Shown here one piece after another: positions 9,226 to 16,149 of a stretch of 64,000 bases of DNA. Each line of letters begins with the position of its first letter. The first letter of the stretch is position 1. The stretch is from Persephonella sp964519345. Its GTDB lineage: Bacteria; Aquificota; Aquificia; Aquificales; Hydrogenothermaceae. Position numbers and translations under genes: made by a program. The notes under the pieces were generated by a model. That model searched no databases and was not told where the DNA came from. It saw only the letters and a list, made by a program, of their open reading frames with translations. The DNA is taken from positions 83,846-147,845 of the forward strand of contig CAZFKX010000010.1 of the NCBI GenBank assembly GCA_964519345.1, read 5' to 3'.

Positions 9226-9684
9226 ATGGGAATTAAAGTCGTAGCAACCAATAAAACCGCTTACCACAACTACAATATAATAGAAACATATGAAGCTGGG
9301 ATAGTTCTCAAAGGTTCAGAAGTTAAATCTATAAGGGAAGGGAGCGTAAATCTAAGAGACAGCTTTGTTAGAATAAATGATGGGGAGGCATTTATATACA
9401 ACATGTATATAGCTCCCTATAAACCAGCTTCAAAATTGCAACATGATCCTTACAGAAAAAGAAAATTACTTTTACACAAAAGAGAGATATTAAAACTGAT
9501 GGGAAAGGTACAGGAGAAAGGTCTTACTATAATACCAACCAGAGTTTATCTTAAAAATGGAAGAGTAAAAATAGAGATAGCTCTTGCAAAGGGAAAAGCT
9601 AAATATGAAAAAAGAGAATCCATTAAAGAAAGGGATATGAAAAGAGAACTTTCAAAAAAATATAAAGGTAAGATTAAACTCTAA
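9226..9684 (+). CDS. smpB: SsrA-binding protein SmpB
   Basis: The 152-residue basic protein binds tmRNA and delivers it to stalled ribosomes for trans-translation. The family opening 'NKTAYHNYNIIETYEAGIVL' and 'GSEVKSIREGSVNLRDSFV' are present, and the C-terminal tail is highly basic (KYEKRESIKERDMKRELSK). The tmRNA gene itself is not in the window. A TATAAT at 9183-9188 and a CAGGAG ribosome binding site support the ATG start. The gene is divergent from the peptidase-ChaN fusion and is followed 23 bases later by the first of two small paralogues. Confidence 0.95.
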   Translation: MGIKVVATNKTAYHNYNIIETYEAGIVLKGSEVKSIREGSVNLRDSFVRINDGEAFIYNMYIAPYKPASKLQHDPYRKRKLLLHKREILKLMGKVQEKGLTIIPTRVYLKNGRVKIEIALAKGKAKYEKRESIKERDMKRELSKKYKGKIKL

Positions 9685-9685
9685 C

Positions 9686-9702
9686 CCTGCAAAAGCAGGA
9701 GG
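9686..9702 (+). promoter_or_regulatory. Hairpin overlapping a ribosome binding site
   Basis: CCTGC (9686-9690), AAAA, GCAGG (9695-9699) can fold into a 5-bp hairpin directly after the smpB stop. Its 3' arm includes the first bases of the AGGAGG Shine-Dalgarno (9697-9702) of the next gene. Folding would partly hide that site and could reduce translation unless ribosomes finishing smpB open it. No poly-U follows, so it is not a typical terminator. The regulatory role is inference. Confidence 0.4.
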
Positions 9703-9707
9703 TGGAA

Positions 9708-9959
9708 ATGAATATAAAAGAGATAAAAGAGCTTGCAAAAAAATTCACACCAGAGCAGCTTGAACTCTGTATAAATCAAACACTAAAAGCTGGAAAACCT
9801 GAACTTAAAGGATGTGAAGTTTCTGGAGATGTTATGGAGGTTATAAACACACTTGCCAAAGCTCAGACCGTCAGAGAGCTTATGGAACAGGGAATGTCCG
9901 AAATAGAAGCCATAAGAGAGCTTGCAAGAAGAATAAGAAAAATTCAGGGAGCTCAATAG
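9708..9959 (+). CDS. Small conserved-type protein, paralogue 1
   Basis: The 83-residue, mostly helical cytoplasmic protein opens with 'MNIKEIKELAKKFT' and has 'EQLELCINQTLKAG' and a C-terminal half rich in Arg/Glu (VRELMEQGMSEIEAIRELA). I do not recognise a family. The ATG at 9708 is chosen because AGGAGG lies at 9697-9702. An in-frame GTG at 9702 overlaps that site. The gene follows smpB closely. A paralogue begins about 150 bases downstream. The last 110 bases before the stop region are nearly identical between the two, while the N-terminal halves are diverged. Confidence 0.75.
   Translation: MNIKEIKELAKKFTPEQLELCINQTLKAGKPELKGCEVSGDVMEVINTLAKAQTVRELMEQGMSEIEAIRELARRIRKIQGAQ
9841..9950 (+). 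repeat. 110-bp direct repeat, copy 1
   Basis: Bases 9841-9950 match 10237-10346 with two mismatches by eye (a C/T in the first ten bases and a C/T near the middle). Both copies encode the same 36 C-terminal residues in the same frame of the two small paralogues. Identity falls sharply upstream of the repeat. Confidence 0.9.
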
Positions 9960-10112
9960 TCAGTTTATACTAACAAACTTTTTTTATAAGTAACTCTGTT
10001 TTTTCTGATATTACATTATAATTGAAACTCAATCTTATGATTGATATCATAGTTTTATTCAGATACATATTTTAAATTTATTATCAGGAATAATTACTAA
10101 AAGGTAAGAGAT
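9960..10112. other. Spacer between the two paralogues
   Basis: These 153 bases hold no credible ORF. A TATAAT at 10017-10022 could be a -10 element for the second paralogue, although no good -35 is seen. A short inverted repeat ATGAT-N4-ATCAT occupies 10037-10050. I see no RNA gene. Confidence 0.4.
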
Positions 10113-10352
10113 ATGAGTATTAAAGAAATTAAAGAGCTTGCAAAGAGATTCACTATTGAAGAACTGGAATTATGTATAACTGAGACAATAGAAAAAGGTG
10201 AAAATTACTGCCAGGTAAGGGGAGATACGTTAGAAGTTATAAATACACTTGCCAAAGCTCAGACCGTCAGAGAGCTTATGGAACAGGGAATGTCTGAAAT
10301 AGAAGCCATAAGAGAGCTTGCAAGAAGAATAAGAAAAATTCAGGGAATCTAA
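10113..10352 (+). CDS. Small conserved-type protein, paralogue 2
   Basis: The 79-residue protein is a paralogue of the preceding gene. It starts 'MSIKEIKELAKRFTIEELEL', keeps the Cys in 'LELC', and ends with the same 36-residue block. The middle differs in sequence and is shorter (GENYCQVRGDT against GKPELKGCEVSGDV). The ATG follows an AAAGGTAAGAG ribosome binding region. It is followed 22 bases later by a lipoprotein gene with its own GAGGTG site. No known domain is recognised. A small helical protein that may pair with its paralogue is a guess only. Confidence 0.72.
   Translation: MSIKEIKELAKRFTIEELELCITETIEKGENYCQVRGDTLEVINTLAKAQTVRELMEQGMSEIEAIRELARRIRKIQGI
10237..10346 (+). repeat. 110-bp direct repeat, copy 2
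   Basis: This is the second copy of the tract at 9841-9950, with two mismatches in 110 bases and in the same reading frame. The flanking coding sequence is clearly diverged, which suggests gene conversion or strong constraint on this segment rather than a recent whole-gene duplication. Confidence 0.9.
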
Positions 10353-10374
10353 TAAGCAAAAAAGAGGTGTAAAA

Positions 10375-10788
10375 ATGAAAAAAGCAGTGTTAGCAGTGGC
10401 AGGTATTATTATGGTTTCATGTGCATCAAAAAATGAAGACTACGGTAAGTTTAAAGAGTACAATCCATTAATGGAAGTTTATGAAGAAATATTTAATGAT
10501 GAAAAGACAGAAAATGTTTTCAGAGGAGGACTACTTGGAGGAAGCGGAAAAACTCTAACTGTTTCCTTTCCAGAAATAGTTTCTATCGCAGTAAAAGAAG
10601 CAGCTTCAGAAAAAAAGAAGGTTCAGTACAACTGTATAAAATGTAAAGATAATTACCTTAAGATAATTGTTATTCCAGAAAAGTGGAAAAACAACTGTGG
10701 GATAGTTAAGGTTAAATACATGAGAAGGGAGGAGACACTAAAGGAAGACAGTTTCAGGGTTTGTAAGAGAATCGGCCTAAAAAAATAA
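10375..10788 (+). CDS. Hypothetical lipoprotein, 137 residues
   Basis: A basic start (MKK) and hydrophobic segment lead into 'IMVSCASKNED', which reads as a weak lipobox with lipidation at Cys16 (position 16 counted from Met). The mature part contains a Cys pair in 'QYNCIKCKDNYLKIIVIP' and further Cys residues near the end (NNCG, RVCKR), which could form disulphides in the periplasm. No family is recognised. A GAGGTG ribosome binding site precedes the ATG. It ends two bases before the convergent end of the RAM-domain gene. Confidence 0.7.
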   Translation: MKKAVLAVAGIIMVSCASKNEDYGKFKEYNPLMEVYEEIFNDEKTENVFRGGLLGGSGKTLTVSFPEIVSIAVKEAASEKKKVQYNCIKCKDNYLKIIVIPEKWKNNCGIVKVKYMRREETLKEDSFRVCKRIGLKK

Positions 10789-10790
10789 AA

Positions 10791-11093
10791 CTATATTTTT
10801 ACAACCATACATGTAGTTGCTTTTTTAACACCTCTTATTGAATTAATATCCCTTATGACTACCCTTCCTATCTCATTCTGGTCTTCTCCCTCTAAAAAAA
10901 CTATTATATCGTAAATTCCGGTAACTACATCTGCGGATTTTACGTTCTCAATTTTTGAAAGCTCTTCCATAATAAATGGGATCTCGGAAGGATTTGCCTC
11001 TATCAAAACATAAGCTGTTGATTTATCCTTAATATCTATCTCTTTTAAAAGCTCAGAAAAAGGCACTGGACTTTCCGACACTTTCTCTTCCAT
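10791..11093 (-). CDS. Stand-alone Lrp/AsnC ligand-binding (RAM) domain protein
   Basis: The 100-residue protein matches the C-terminal alpha-beta sandwich of Lrp/AsnC regulators (STAYVLIEANPSEI, VKSADVVTGIYDIIVFLEG, 'GVKKATTCMVV') without the DNA-binding helix-turn-helix. Such stand-alone RAM proteins form amino-acid-binding oligomers or join full-length regulators. About 20 charged residues precede the domain. It is the last gene of an apparent acs-hslU-coiled-coil-RAM run, 11 bases after the coiled-coil gene. Ligand and partner cannot be read from the sequence. Confidence 0.85.
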   Translation of the reverse strand: MEEKVSESPVPFSELLKEIDIKDKSTAYVLIEANPSEIPFIMEELSKIENVKSADVVTGIYDIIVFLEGEDQNEIGRVVIRDINSIRGVKKATTCMVVKI

Positions 11094-11104
11094 AGTCTAA
11101 CCTC

Positions 11105-11335
11105 TTATTTCAGATTTTTTTTCATACCCTCAATAGCACCTACTATGGTTCCCTCTAAAATAGAAAAGGTTTTCTTTATCAGATTTTCTGTTTCATCAAG
11201 TATCTCAACCACAGTTTCCTTACTGAGCATCTTTCCTTCCGATTCCTCCGCTGTTCTTTTCTTAAGATTTTCAATTTCCTTCCTAAGAGATTCTATCTCT
11301 TTCTTTAATTCTTCAGCACTCTCTTTTCCAGCCAT
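11105..11335 (-). CDS. Small coiled-coil protein, 76 residues
   Basis: Residues 6-32 form an unbroken Glu/Lys/Leu heptad-like coiled coil (EELKKEIESLRKEIENLKKR). The C-terminal part (45-76) is more hydrophobic and probably a second helix (ETENLIKKTFSILEGTIVGA). No family is assigned. A GGAGG ribosome binding site supports the ATG at 11335. It lies 13 bases after hslU and 11 bases before the RAM-domain gene, so it is probably in the same transcript. Confidence 0.72.
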   Translation of the reverse strand: MAGKESAEELKKEIESLRKEIENLKKRTAEESEGKMLSKETVVEILDETENLIKKTFSILEGTIVGAIEGMKKNLK

Positions 11336-11348
11336 GATTATCCCTCCT

Positions 11349-12701
11349 TTATAAAATATATCTCGTCAGGTCTTCGCTTTGAATAATATCACCCAGCTTA
11401 GATCTTATAATCTTTTCATCAATAATTATATGCTGACCTTTCAGATCTGGTGCCTCAAAAGAGTAATCTTCCATGATTCTCTCAAGTATCGTGTGTAACC
11501 TTCTTGCACCGATATTTTCAGTTTTTTCATTAACCTGCTCAGCTATCTCAGCTATAGCCTCTATAGCATCATCTGTAAACTCTATTTCTACCCCCTCTGT
11601 AGCCATCAAAGCTTTATACTGTTTTATAAGCGCATTTTTAGGCTGTGTAAGTATTTTTATAAAATCTTCTTTTGTTAACGGCTGTAGCTCAACTCTTATT
11701 GGAAATCTTCCCTGAAGTTCAGGTATAAGATCAGAAGGTTTTGAAAGGTGAAAAGCCCCTGCTGCTATAAAAAGGATATGATCTGTTTTTACAGGACCAT
11801 ACTTTGTAGATACTGTCGTTCCTTCGACAATAGGTAAAAGATCCCTCTGCACACCTTCCCTTGATACATCTGGAGATGAACCTGTTGATTTCCCGGCAAC
11901 CTTATCTATCTCATCTATAAAAACTATACCAAAGTTTTCTGCCCTATAAACAGCTTCTGATGCTACCTCATCCATATCTATAAGTTTTTCTGCCTCTTGC
12001 TGTTCAAGAACTCTGAGGGCTTCTTTGACTGTCATCTTTCTTCTCTTTCTTTTTGTTGGTGCAAGACTTGAGAAAAGATCCTTAAGCTGATTTTCTATAT
12101 CCTCAAGTCCCGGAGCGATAACCCCACCTACTACAGAAACACCTTTTTCCTCAACATCTATCTCAACAGTTTTATCATCAAGCTCACCATTTCTCAACAT
12201 CTGTCTGAATCTTTCTCTCGCAGGCGAACTCTCTTCTTCAAATGTCTCAAGAGTCCCATATCTCTTAACTCTTACAGGAACAAGATAATCAAGTATTTTT
12301 TCTTCTGCTATTTCTTTCGCTTTTTCTCTTACCTTTTCCATTTTTTCAGCCTTTACCATTTTAAAAGATGCCTCAGCAAGTTCTCTAATAATTGACTCAA
12401 CATCTCTACCTACATAACCAACCTCTGTAAACTTTGTAGCCTCTACCTTAATAAAAGGTGCACCAACAAGAGAAGCAAGCCTTCTTGCTATCTCCGTTTT
12501 TCCCACACCTGTAGGACCTATCATAAGTATGTTTTTAGGTATTACCTCATCTCTAAGATCTTCAGGTAGTCTATGTCTTCTCCATCTATTTCTCAAAGCA
12601 ATAGCAACAGCTTTTTTTGCTTCTTTCTGACCTACAATATATTTATCAAGCTCATAAACTATCTGTTTGGGAGTTAGATCTTCTCTCAGCTGCAACAACA
12701 T
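11349..12701 (-). CDS. hslU: HslU, ATPase subunit of the HslUV protease
   Basis: The 450-residue AAA+ unfoldase feeds proteins to the HslV peptidase. 'LTPKQIVYELDKYIVGQKEA' is the family start. Walker A is GPTGVGKT at 62-69, Walker B lies in 'VFIDEIDKVAG', and the I-domain insertion separates them. The C-terminus 'LTRYIL' matches the tail that docks into HslV. hslV is not in this window, whereas the two genes are adjacent in many bacteria. The gene sits 55 bases after acs on the same strand with a GGAGG-type ribosome binding site. Confidence 0.96.
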   Translation of the reverse strand: MLLQLREDLTPKQIVYELDKYIVGQKEAKKAVAIALRNRWRRHRLPEDLRDEVIPKNILMIGPTGVGKTEIARRLASLVGAPFIKVEATKFTEVGYVGRDVESIIRELAEASFKMVKAEKMEKVREKAKEIAEEKILDYLVPVRVKRYGTLETFEEESSPARERFRQMLRNGELDDKTVEIDVEEKGVSVVGGVIAPGLEDIENQLKDLFSSLAPTKRKRRKMTVKEALRVLEQQEAEKLIDMDEVASEAVYRAENFGIVFIDEIDKVAGKSTGSSPDVSREGVQRDLLPIVEGTTVSTKYGPVKTDHILFIAAGAFHLSKPSDLIPELQGRFPIRVELQPLTKEDFIKILTQPKNALIKQYKALMATEGVEIEFTDDAIEAIAEIAEQVNEKTENIGARRLHTILERIMEDYSFEAPDLKGQHIIIDEKIIRSKLGDIIQSEDLTRYIL

Positions 12702-12756
12702 CCTCCTTTATCCTTTTCTTTAAATATAAGATATTTGAAGCCTATTGCAAAATATA

Positions 12757-14652
12757 CTAATCTTCAAGGGTTGAAAGATCCCCAACTTCAAGACCAAGCT
12801 CCTGTGCCCTTAAAACCCTTCTCATAATCTTTCCTGATCTTGTTTTTGGAAGTTTATCAACAAATTCTATCTCTTCAGGTACAGCTATAGGACCAAGTAT
12901 CTCCCTCACTGTGTTCTGTATCCCTTTTTTTAGCTCTTCAGTAGGTCTGACACCTACTTTTAAAACAACAAAAGCCTTTATTTTCTGACCTTTTATAGGA
13001 TCAGGCTTTCCTATAACTGCGGCTTCGACAACATCAGGATGTTCAACTACTGCACTTTCAACCTCCATAGTTCCAATTCTGTGTCCAGCTACTGAAAGGA
13101 CATCATCAGCCCTACCAACTATCATTATATATCCGTCTTCATCAATAGAAGCTAAATCATCTGCATTATAAACATTATCTATCTCTTTCCAGTATTTCTC
13201 ATATCTTTCAGGGTTTCCCCAACATGTTCTTAACATAGAGGGCCACGGATTTTTTATAACAAGATATCCTACAGTATTCGGAGGAAGCTCATTCCCATTT
13301 TTATCAACTATAGCTGCTTCTATTGTGAAAAACGGCTTTCCAGCCTTTCCGGGTTTCATAGGATATGAAGGTATTGTAGTTATCATATGTGATCCTGTTT
13401 CTGTCTGCCACCACGTATCAACTATAACACATCTCTTTCTACCTATATGCTCATAATACCAGTGCCATGCTTCAGGGTTTATAGGTTCACCAACAGATCC
13501 AAGTATTCTTAATGAAGATAGGTCATACTTTGCAGGAACTTCATCTCCGTATCTCATTAACATTCTTATAGCCGTAGGAGCCGTATAAAATATGTTAACC
13601 TTATATCTATCAACATATTCCCACCATATACCAGGATGTGGATGAACAGGAACACCTTCCATGATAACTGATGTTATACCGTTAATTAGCGGCGCATAAA
13701 CTATATAACTATGTCCGGTTATCCAGCCTATATCAGCAGTACACCAGTAAACATCCTCATCATGAAGATCAAAAACAACTTTTGCCGTATAATATGTGTT
13801 AACCATATACCCGCCAGTTGTGTGTAAAACACCTTTAGGCTTTCCTGTAGTTCCAGATGTATATAGAATAAAAAGAGGATCCTCTGAATCCATCTCCTCA
13901 GGGAGGCATTCTCCCTTGTTCTCAACAATAAGCCTATTCAAATCTATATACCTGTCTTCTTTTTCCTCAATACCCTCAGCATCCCTATCCCATACTATTA
14001 TATTCTTTATATAATCCAGATCTTTCACGGCCATTTCTACAGTCGGGAGCAAAGGTATCTTTCTTCCCCTTCTTTTGGTGTATGTTGCTGTTATAACAGC
14101 GGATGCCTTTGCATCATCAATTCTCATATGTAGTGCTCCTTCGCTGAAACCTGCAAAAACAACACTGTGTATAACTCCTATCCTTGCACAGGCAAGCATT
14201 GATGCTACAGCCTCAATAGAATTTGGCATATATATAGATACCCTGTCACCTTTTTTCAAACCAAGTTTTTTAAGACCGTTTGCTATCGCATTGACCTTGT
14301 CAAGAAGCTCCCTGTAGGTTATTCTTTCTTCATTCCCTTCTTCATCAACATAGATGTATGCTGTCTTATCACCTCTGCCATTCTTTATATGCCTGTCAAG
14401 TGCATTGTAAGTTATATTTGTTTTTCCTCCAACAAACCATTTAGCGTATGGAAAGTTCCATTCGAGAACTCTATCCCATTTTTTGAACCAATACAGTTCT
14501 TCTGCAACTTCTTCCCAAAAACCTTCCCTATCTTCTACAGATCTTTTATAAACCGAATCGTAATCTTTAATCCAGGCTCTCTTAACTATATCTTCAGGAG
14601 GGTATATCTTTTCCTGAACTTTTAAATGAACCTCATCCTTACGATTGGACAT
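12757..14652 (-). CDS. acs: Acetyl-CoA synthetase (AMP-forming)
   Basis: The 631-residue enzyme activates acetate to acetyl-CoA through acetyl-AMP. It carries the adenylate-forming signature 'YTSGTTGKPKG', the 'WWQTETGS' segment, and the C-terminal 'PKTRSGKIMRR' with the lysine that is acetylated in regulated Acs enzymes. Length is normal for the family. The ATG at 14652 is preferred because GGAGG lies about nine bases upstream. An in-frame GTG at 14667 overlaps that site. The upstream region is the right end of a TnpB element, so the native promoter may have been displaced or replaced. Confidence 0.96.
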   Translation of the reverse strand: MSNRKDEVHLKVQEKIYPPEDIVKRAWIKDYDSVYKRSVEDREGFWEEVAEELYWFKKWDRVLEWNFPYAKWFVGGKTNITYNALDRHIKNGRGDKTAYIYVDEEGNEERITYRELLDKVNAIANGLKKLGLKKGDRVSIYMPNSIEAVASMLACARIGVIHSVVFAGFSEGALHMRIDDAKASAVITATYTKRRGRKIPLLPTVEMAVKDLDYIKNIIVWDRDAEGIEEKEDRYIDLNRLIVENKGECLPEEMDSEDPLFILYTSGTTGKPKGVLHTTGGYMVNTYYTAKVVFDLHDEDVYWCTADIGWITGHSYIVYAPLINGITSVIMEGVPVHPHPGIWWEYVDRYKVNIFYTAPTAIRMLMRYGDEVPAKYDLSSLRILGSVGEPINPEAWHWYYEHIGRKRCVIVDTWWQTETGSHMITTIPSYPMKPGKAGKPFFTIEAAIVDKNGNELPPNTVGYLVIKNPWPSMLRTCWGNPERYEKYWKEIDNVYNADDLASIDEDGYIMIVGRADDVLSVAGHRIGTMEVESAVVEHPDVVEAAVIGKPDPIKGQKIKAFVVLKVGVRPTEELKKGIQNTVREILGPIAVPEEIEFVDKLPKTRSGKIMRRVLRAQELGLEVGDLSTLED

Positions 14653-14699
14653 CTTTTTTACCTCCACTGGTTATTTAACAAACTATTACATACGTATAT

Positions 14700-14880
14700 G
14701 TGACATCCTCTCTTCATTTTCAATGAGGAGCTTCCTGCTTCACAGAGGTATAGCTTACACAGATATAGGGATTGCTTCCAAGTATCCGTGCAGTGGATTC
14801 CCTCTCCACAGGTTTTACTTCCCCACAGTCCGTAGGTAGGTTTTTTATAGTGGCTGTCTCCACTTTTAACAGCCCTATCT
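14700..14880 (-). ncRNA. Candidate omega RNA (TnpB guide RNA scaffold)
   Basis: In characterised IS200/IS605 elements the guide scaffold is transcribed from the 3' end of tnpB into the right end, with the guide being the sequence just beyond the element. Here the C-terminal tail downstream of the catalytic core (DCGEVKPVERES, SVKQEAP) is of the type conserved at the RNA level, and a hairpin closes the gene. Boundaries are approximate and the RNA is inferred from position only. Confidence 0.35.
14711..14729 (-). repeat. Probable right-end hairpin of the TnpB element
   Basis: TCTTCATT (14711-14718), TTC, AATGAGGA (14722-14729) form an 8-bp stem with one G-T pair, extendable by one C-G pair. 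It includes the TnpB stop codon. IS200/IS605-family elements end in subterminal imperfect hairpins of this kind. The mate at the other end is at 16104-16121. Confidence 0.45.
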
Positions 14881-16018
14881 TAAGTATGTTTATTGCAGAG
14901 TTTAAATCCCTATCTATTAACTGCCCACATTTCTCACATCTATATATCCTGTCTGATAGTTTTATATTCACTTTCTTGCTTCCACATTGGCTACATATCT
15001 TTGTTGTTGCTTCATATCTATCTACAGGTATGAGAGTTTCAAGGTTTTGTTTTAGCCTTGAGATTATTTCCCCTATACCTGTGTTTTGTATCTGTTTCCC
15101 AAATAATCCACTGTGCCACTGTTTTATCTGCTCATCTTGTATTATTACATATTCGTATCTCTTTAATAACGCTATTATCTTGTTTTGTATGTCTTTTCTT
15201 TTGTTGTATATTTTTTGATACTCTTTCTGTATCAACTGTTTTGTCTTTTTATAATTTTTACTTCCTTTTTGCTGTTTTGACAGCTTTTGTTGTAGTCTTT
15301 TTAATCTTTTTGTTTCTTCTATACGATAGTTTATTTTTATTCCGTTTGATAGGGTTAGTTGGTGTTTTATCCCAAAGTCTATTGCTATTGGTTTGTTTAT
15401 TTTCTCTTGTTTTTCTTGGGTTTTGTTTATATAGCAGGTTAGGTATATATAGTATCCATCTGGTTTCTTTATTAGCTCTGCTTTTGCTATGTCACAGTTT
15501 TCTGGTATCTGGTGTAGTCCCAACACTCTTACAGGTTTTTTTAATCCCTGTATTTTTATTCTGTTTTTTTCTTTCAAAACTTTAAAGGTTATGCCGTTTT
15601 GTTTTAATGGGATGCTTCTTATTTGTGATTTGTATTTTAATTTTCCCACTTTTATTCCTTTTTGTTTTGCTTTTGATAGGTCTGATAAATTCTTTTTTAT
15701 TCTGTCTATTATGCCTTGTTTCATTTGGGAGGACAGACAGGTTATTTCTCTTGTTTCATACCCTTTTGGTGTCTTTACTTCTATTTGCTTTGCTTTTTCT
15801 GTTTGTGGGTTTAGTTTGTTTTGTATATCTGATATGCAGTAGTTATACAGCCATTTGGCTTCTAAAAATACTCTTTCAAGCCAATGTTTTTGCTGGCTAT
15901 TAAGGTTAGAGTATGAGATTTTAAGTTGATAGACTTTAGGTATTTGGTTTTTTCTTTTTTGTTTGGTTTTCTTTAAAGTATCTTTTATTTTTTGCTTTTT
16001 TTTGGGTGTTGTAGTCAT
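14720..16018 (-). CDS. tnpB: IS200/IS605-family TnpB RNA-guided nuclease
   Basis: The 432-residue protein appears intact. RuvC motifs are present: 'AIDFG' (Asp214), 'IQDEQ' (Glu296) and 'DRDLNSAINI' (about 369-378). The zinc ribbon has Cys342, Cys345, Cys361 and Cys364 (CSQCG, CEKCG). TnpB enzymes cut DNA at a site chosen by a guide RNA next to a short TAM and help the element persist. No tnpA (Y1 transposase) is present, so mobility would depend on one elsewhere. Its coding strand is unusually poor in G+C and rich in Lys codons, differing from its neighbours. The ATG at 16018 is chosen because GAGGT lies eight bases upstream. An ATG at 16042 adds eight residues. The element separates pyrG from acs. 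Confidence 0.92.
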   Translation of the reverse strand: MTTTPKKKQKIKDTLKKTKQKRKNQIPKVYQLKISYSNLNSQQKHWLERVFLEAKWLYNYCISDIQNKLNPQTEKAKQIEVKTPKGYETREITCLSSQMKQGIIDRIKKNLSDLSKAKQKGIKVGKLKYKSQIRSIPLKQNGITFKVLKEKNRIKIQGLKKPVRVLGLHQIPENCDIAKAELIKKPDGYYIYLTCYINKTQEKQEKINKPIAIDFGIKHQLTLSNGIKINYRIEETKRLKRLQQKLSKQQKGSKNYKKTKQLIQKEYQKIYNKRKDIQNKIIALLKRYEYVIIQDEQIKQWHSGLFGKQIQNTGIGEIISRLKQNLETLIPVDRYEATTKICSQCGSKKVNIKLSDRIYRCEKCGQLIDRDLNSAINILKIGLLKVETATIKNLPTDCGEVKPVERESTARILGSNPYICVSYTSVKQEAPH

Positions 16019-16070
16019 TTTAAAAACCTCTATTACAATCATAGCAAATATTAACGATAAAAGAAATTTT

Positions 16071-16092
16071 GAGGGTTTCTAAAAAAACCCTC
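16071..16092. terminator. Stem-loop between pyrG and tnpB
   Basis: GAGGGTTT (16071-16078) pairs perfectly with AAACCCTC (16085-16092) across a six-base loop. Read on the minus strand it lies downstream of pyrG and is followed by AAAATTTCTTTT, an imperfect U tract. It may end the pyrG transcript or belong to the left end of the mobile element. Confidence 0.45.
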
Positions 16093-16103
16093 TGCTATTC
16101 ATC

Positions 16104-16121
16104 ACTCCTCTAAAGAGGAGT
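16104..16121. repeat. Left-end palindrome of the TnpB element
   Basis: ACTCCTCT (16104-16111), AA, AGAGGAGT (16114-16121) is a perfect 8-bp inverted repeat with a two-base centre. Its position upstream of tnpB and the shared CTCCTC with the right-end hairpin suit the subterminal hairpin recognised by IS200/IS605 transposases. Confidence 0.5.
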
Positions 16122-16149
16122 ACATTCTGGCAGATTTTTCGTAAACTTT

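Larger units (their letters stand above)
14690..16140 (-). mobile_element. Solitary IS605-type tnpB element
   Basis: The unit comprises tnpB, a right-end hairpin (14711-14729) and a left-end hairpin (16104-16121), which share CTCCTC on the minus strand. A TTTAC lies 19 bases outside the left hairpin (complement of 16141-16145), a plausible insertion target, placing the left boundary near 16140. The right boundary is unclear, somewhere near 14690-14705. No terminal inverted repeats or target duplication are expected for this family and none were seen. Confidence 0.6.

Noticed and set aside
10791..11093. Full Lrp/AsnC transcription regulator
   Set aside because: Only the ligand-binding RAM domain is present. 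No helix-turn-helix precedes it, and the upstream gene is a separate coiled-coil protein.
14772..15903. Several long plus-strand ORFs opposite tnpB (up to 175 codons)
   Set aside because: They are antisense shadows of tnpB with Phe/Leu/Cys-rich, low-complexity translation and no ribosome binding sites. tnpB has complete catalytic motifs.
16071..16121. CRISPR-like repeats between pyrG and tnpB
   Set aside because: The two palindromes are unrelated to each other and unrepeated. They suit a terminator and an element end.
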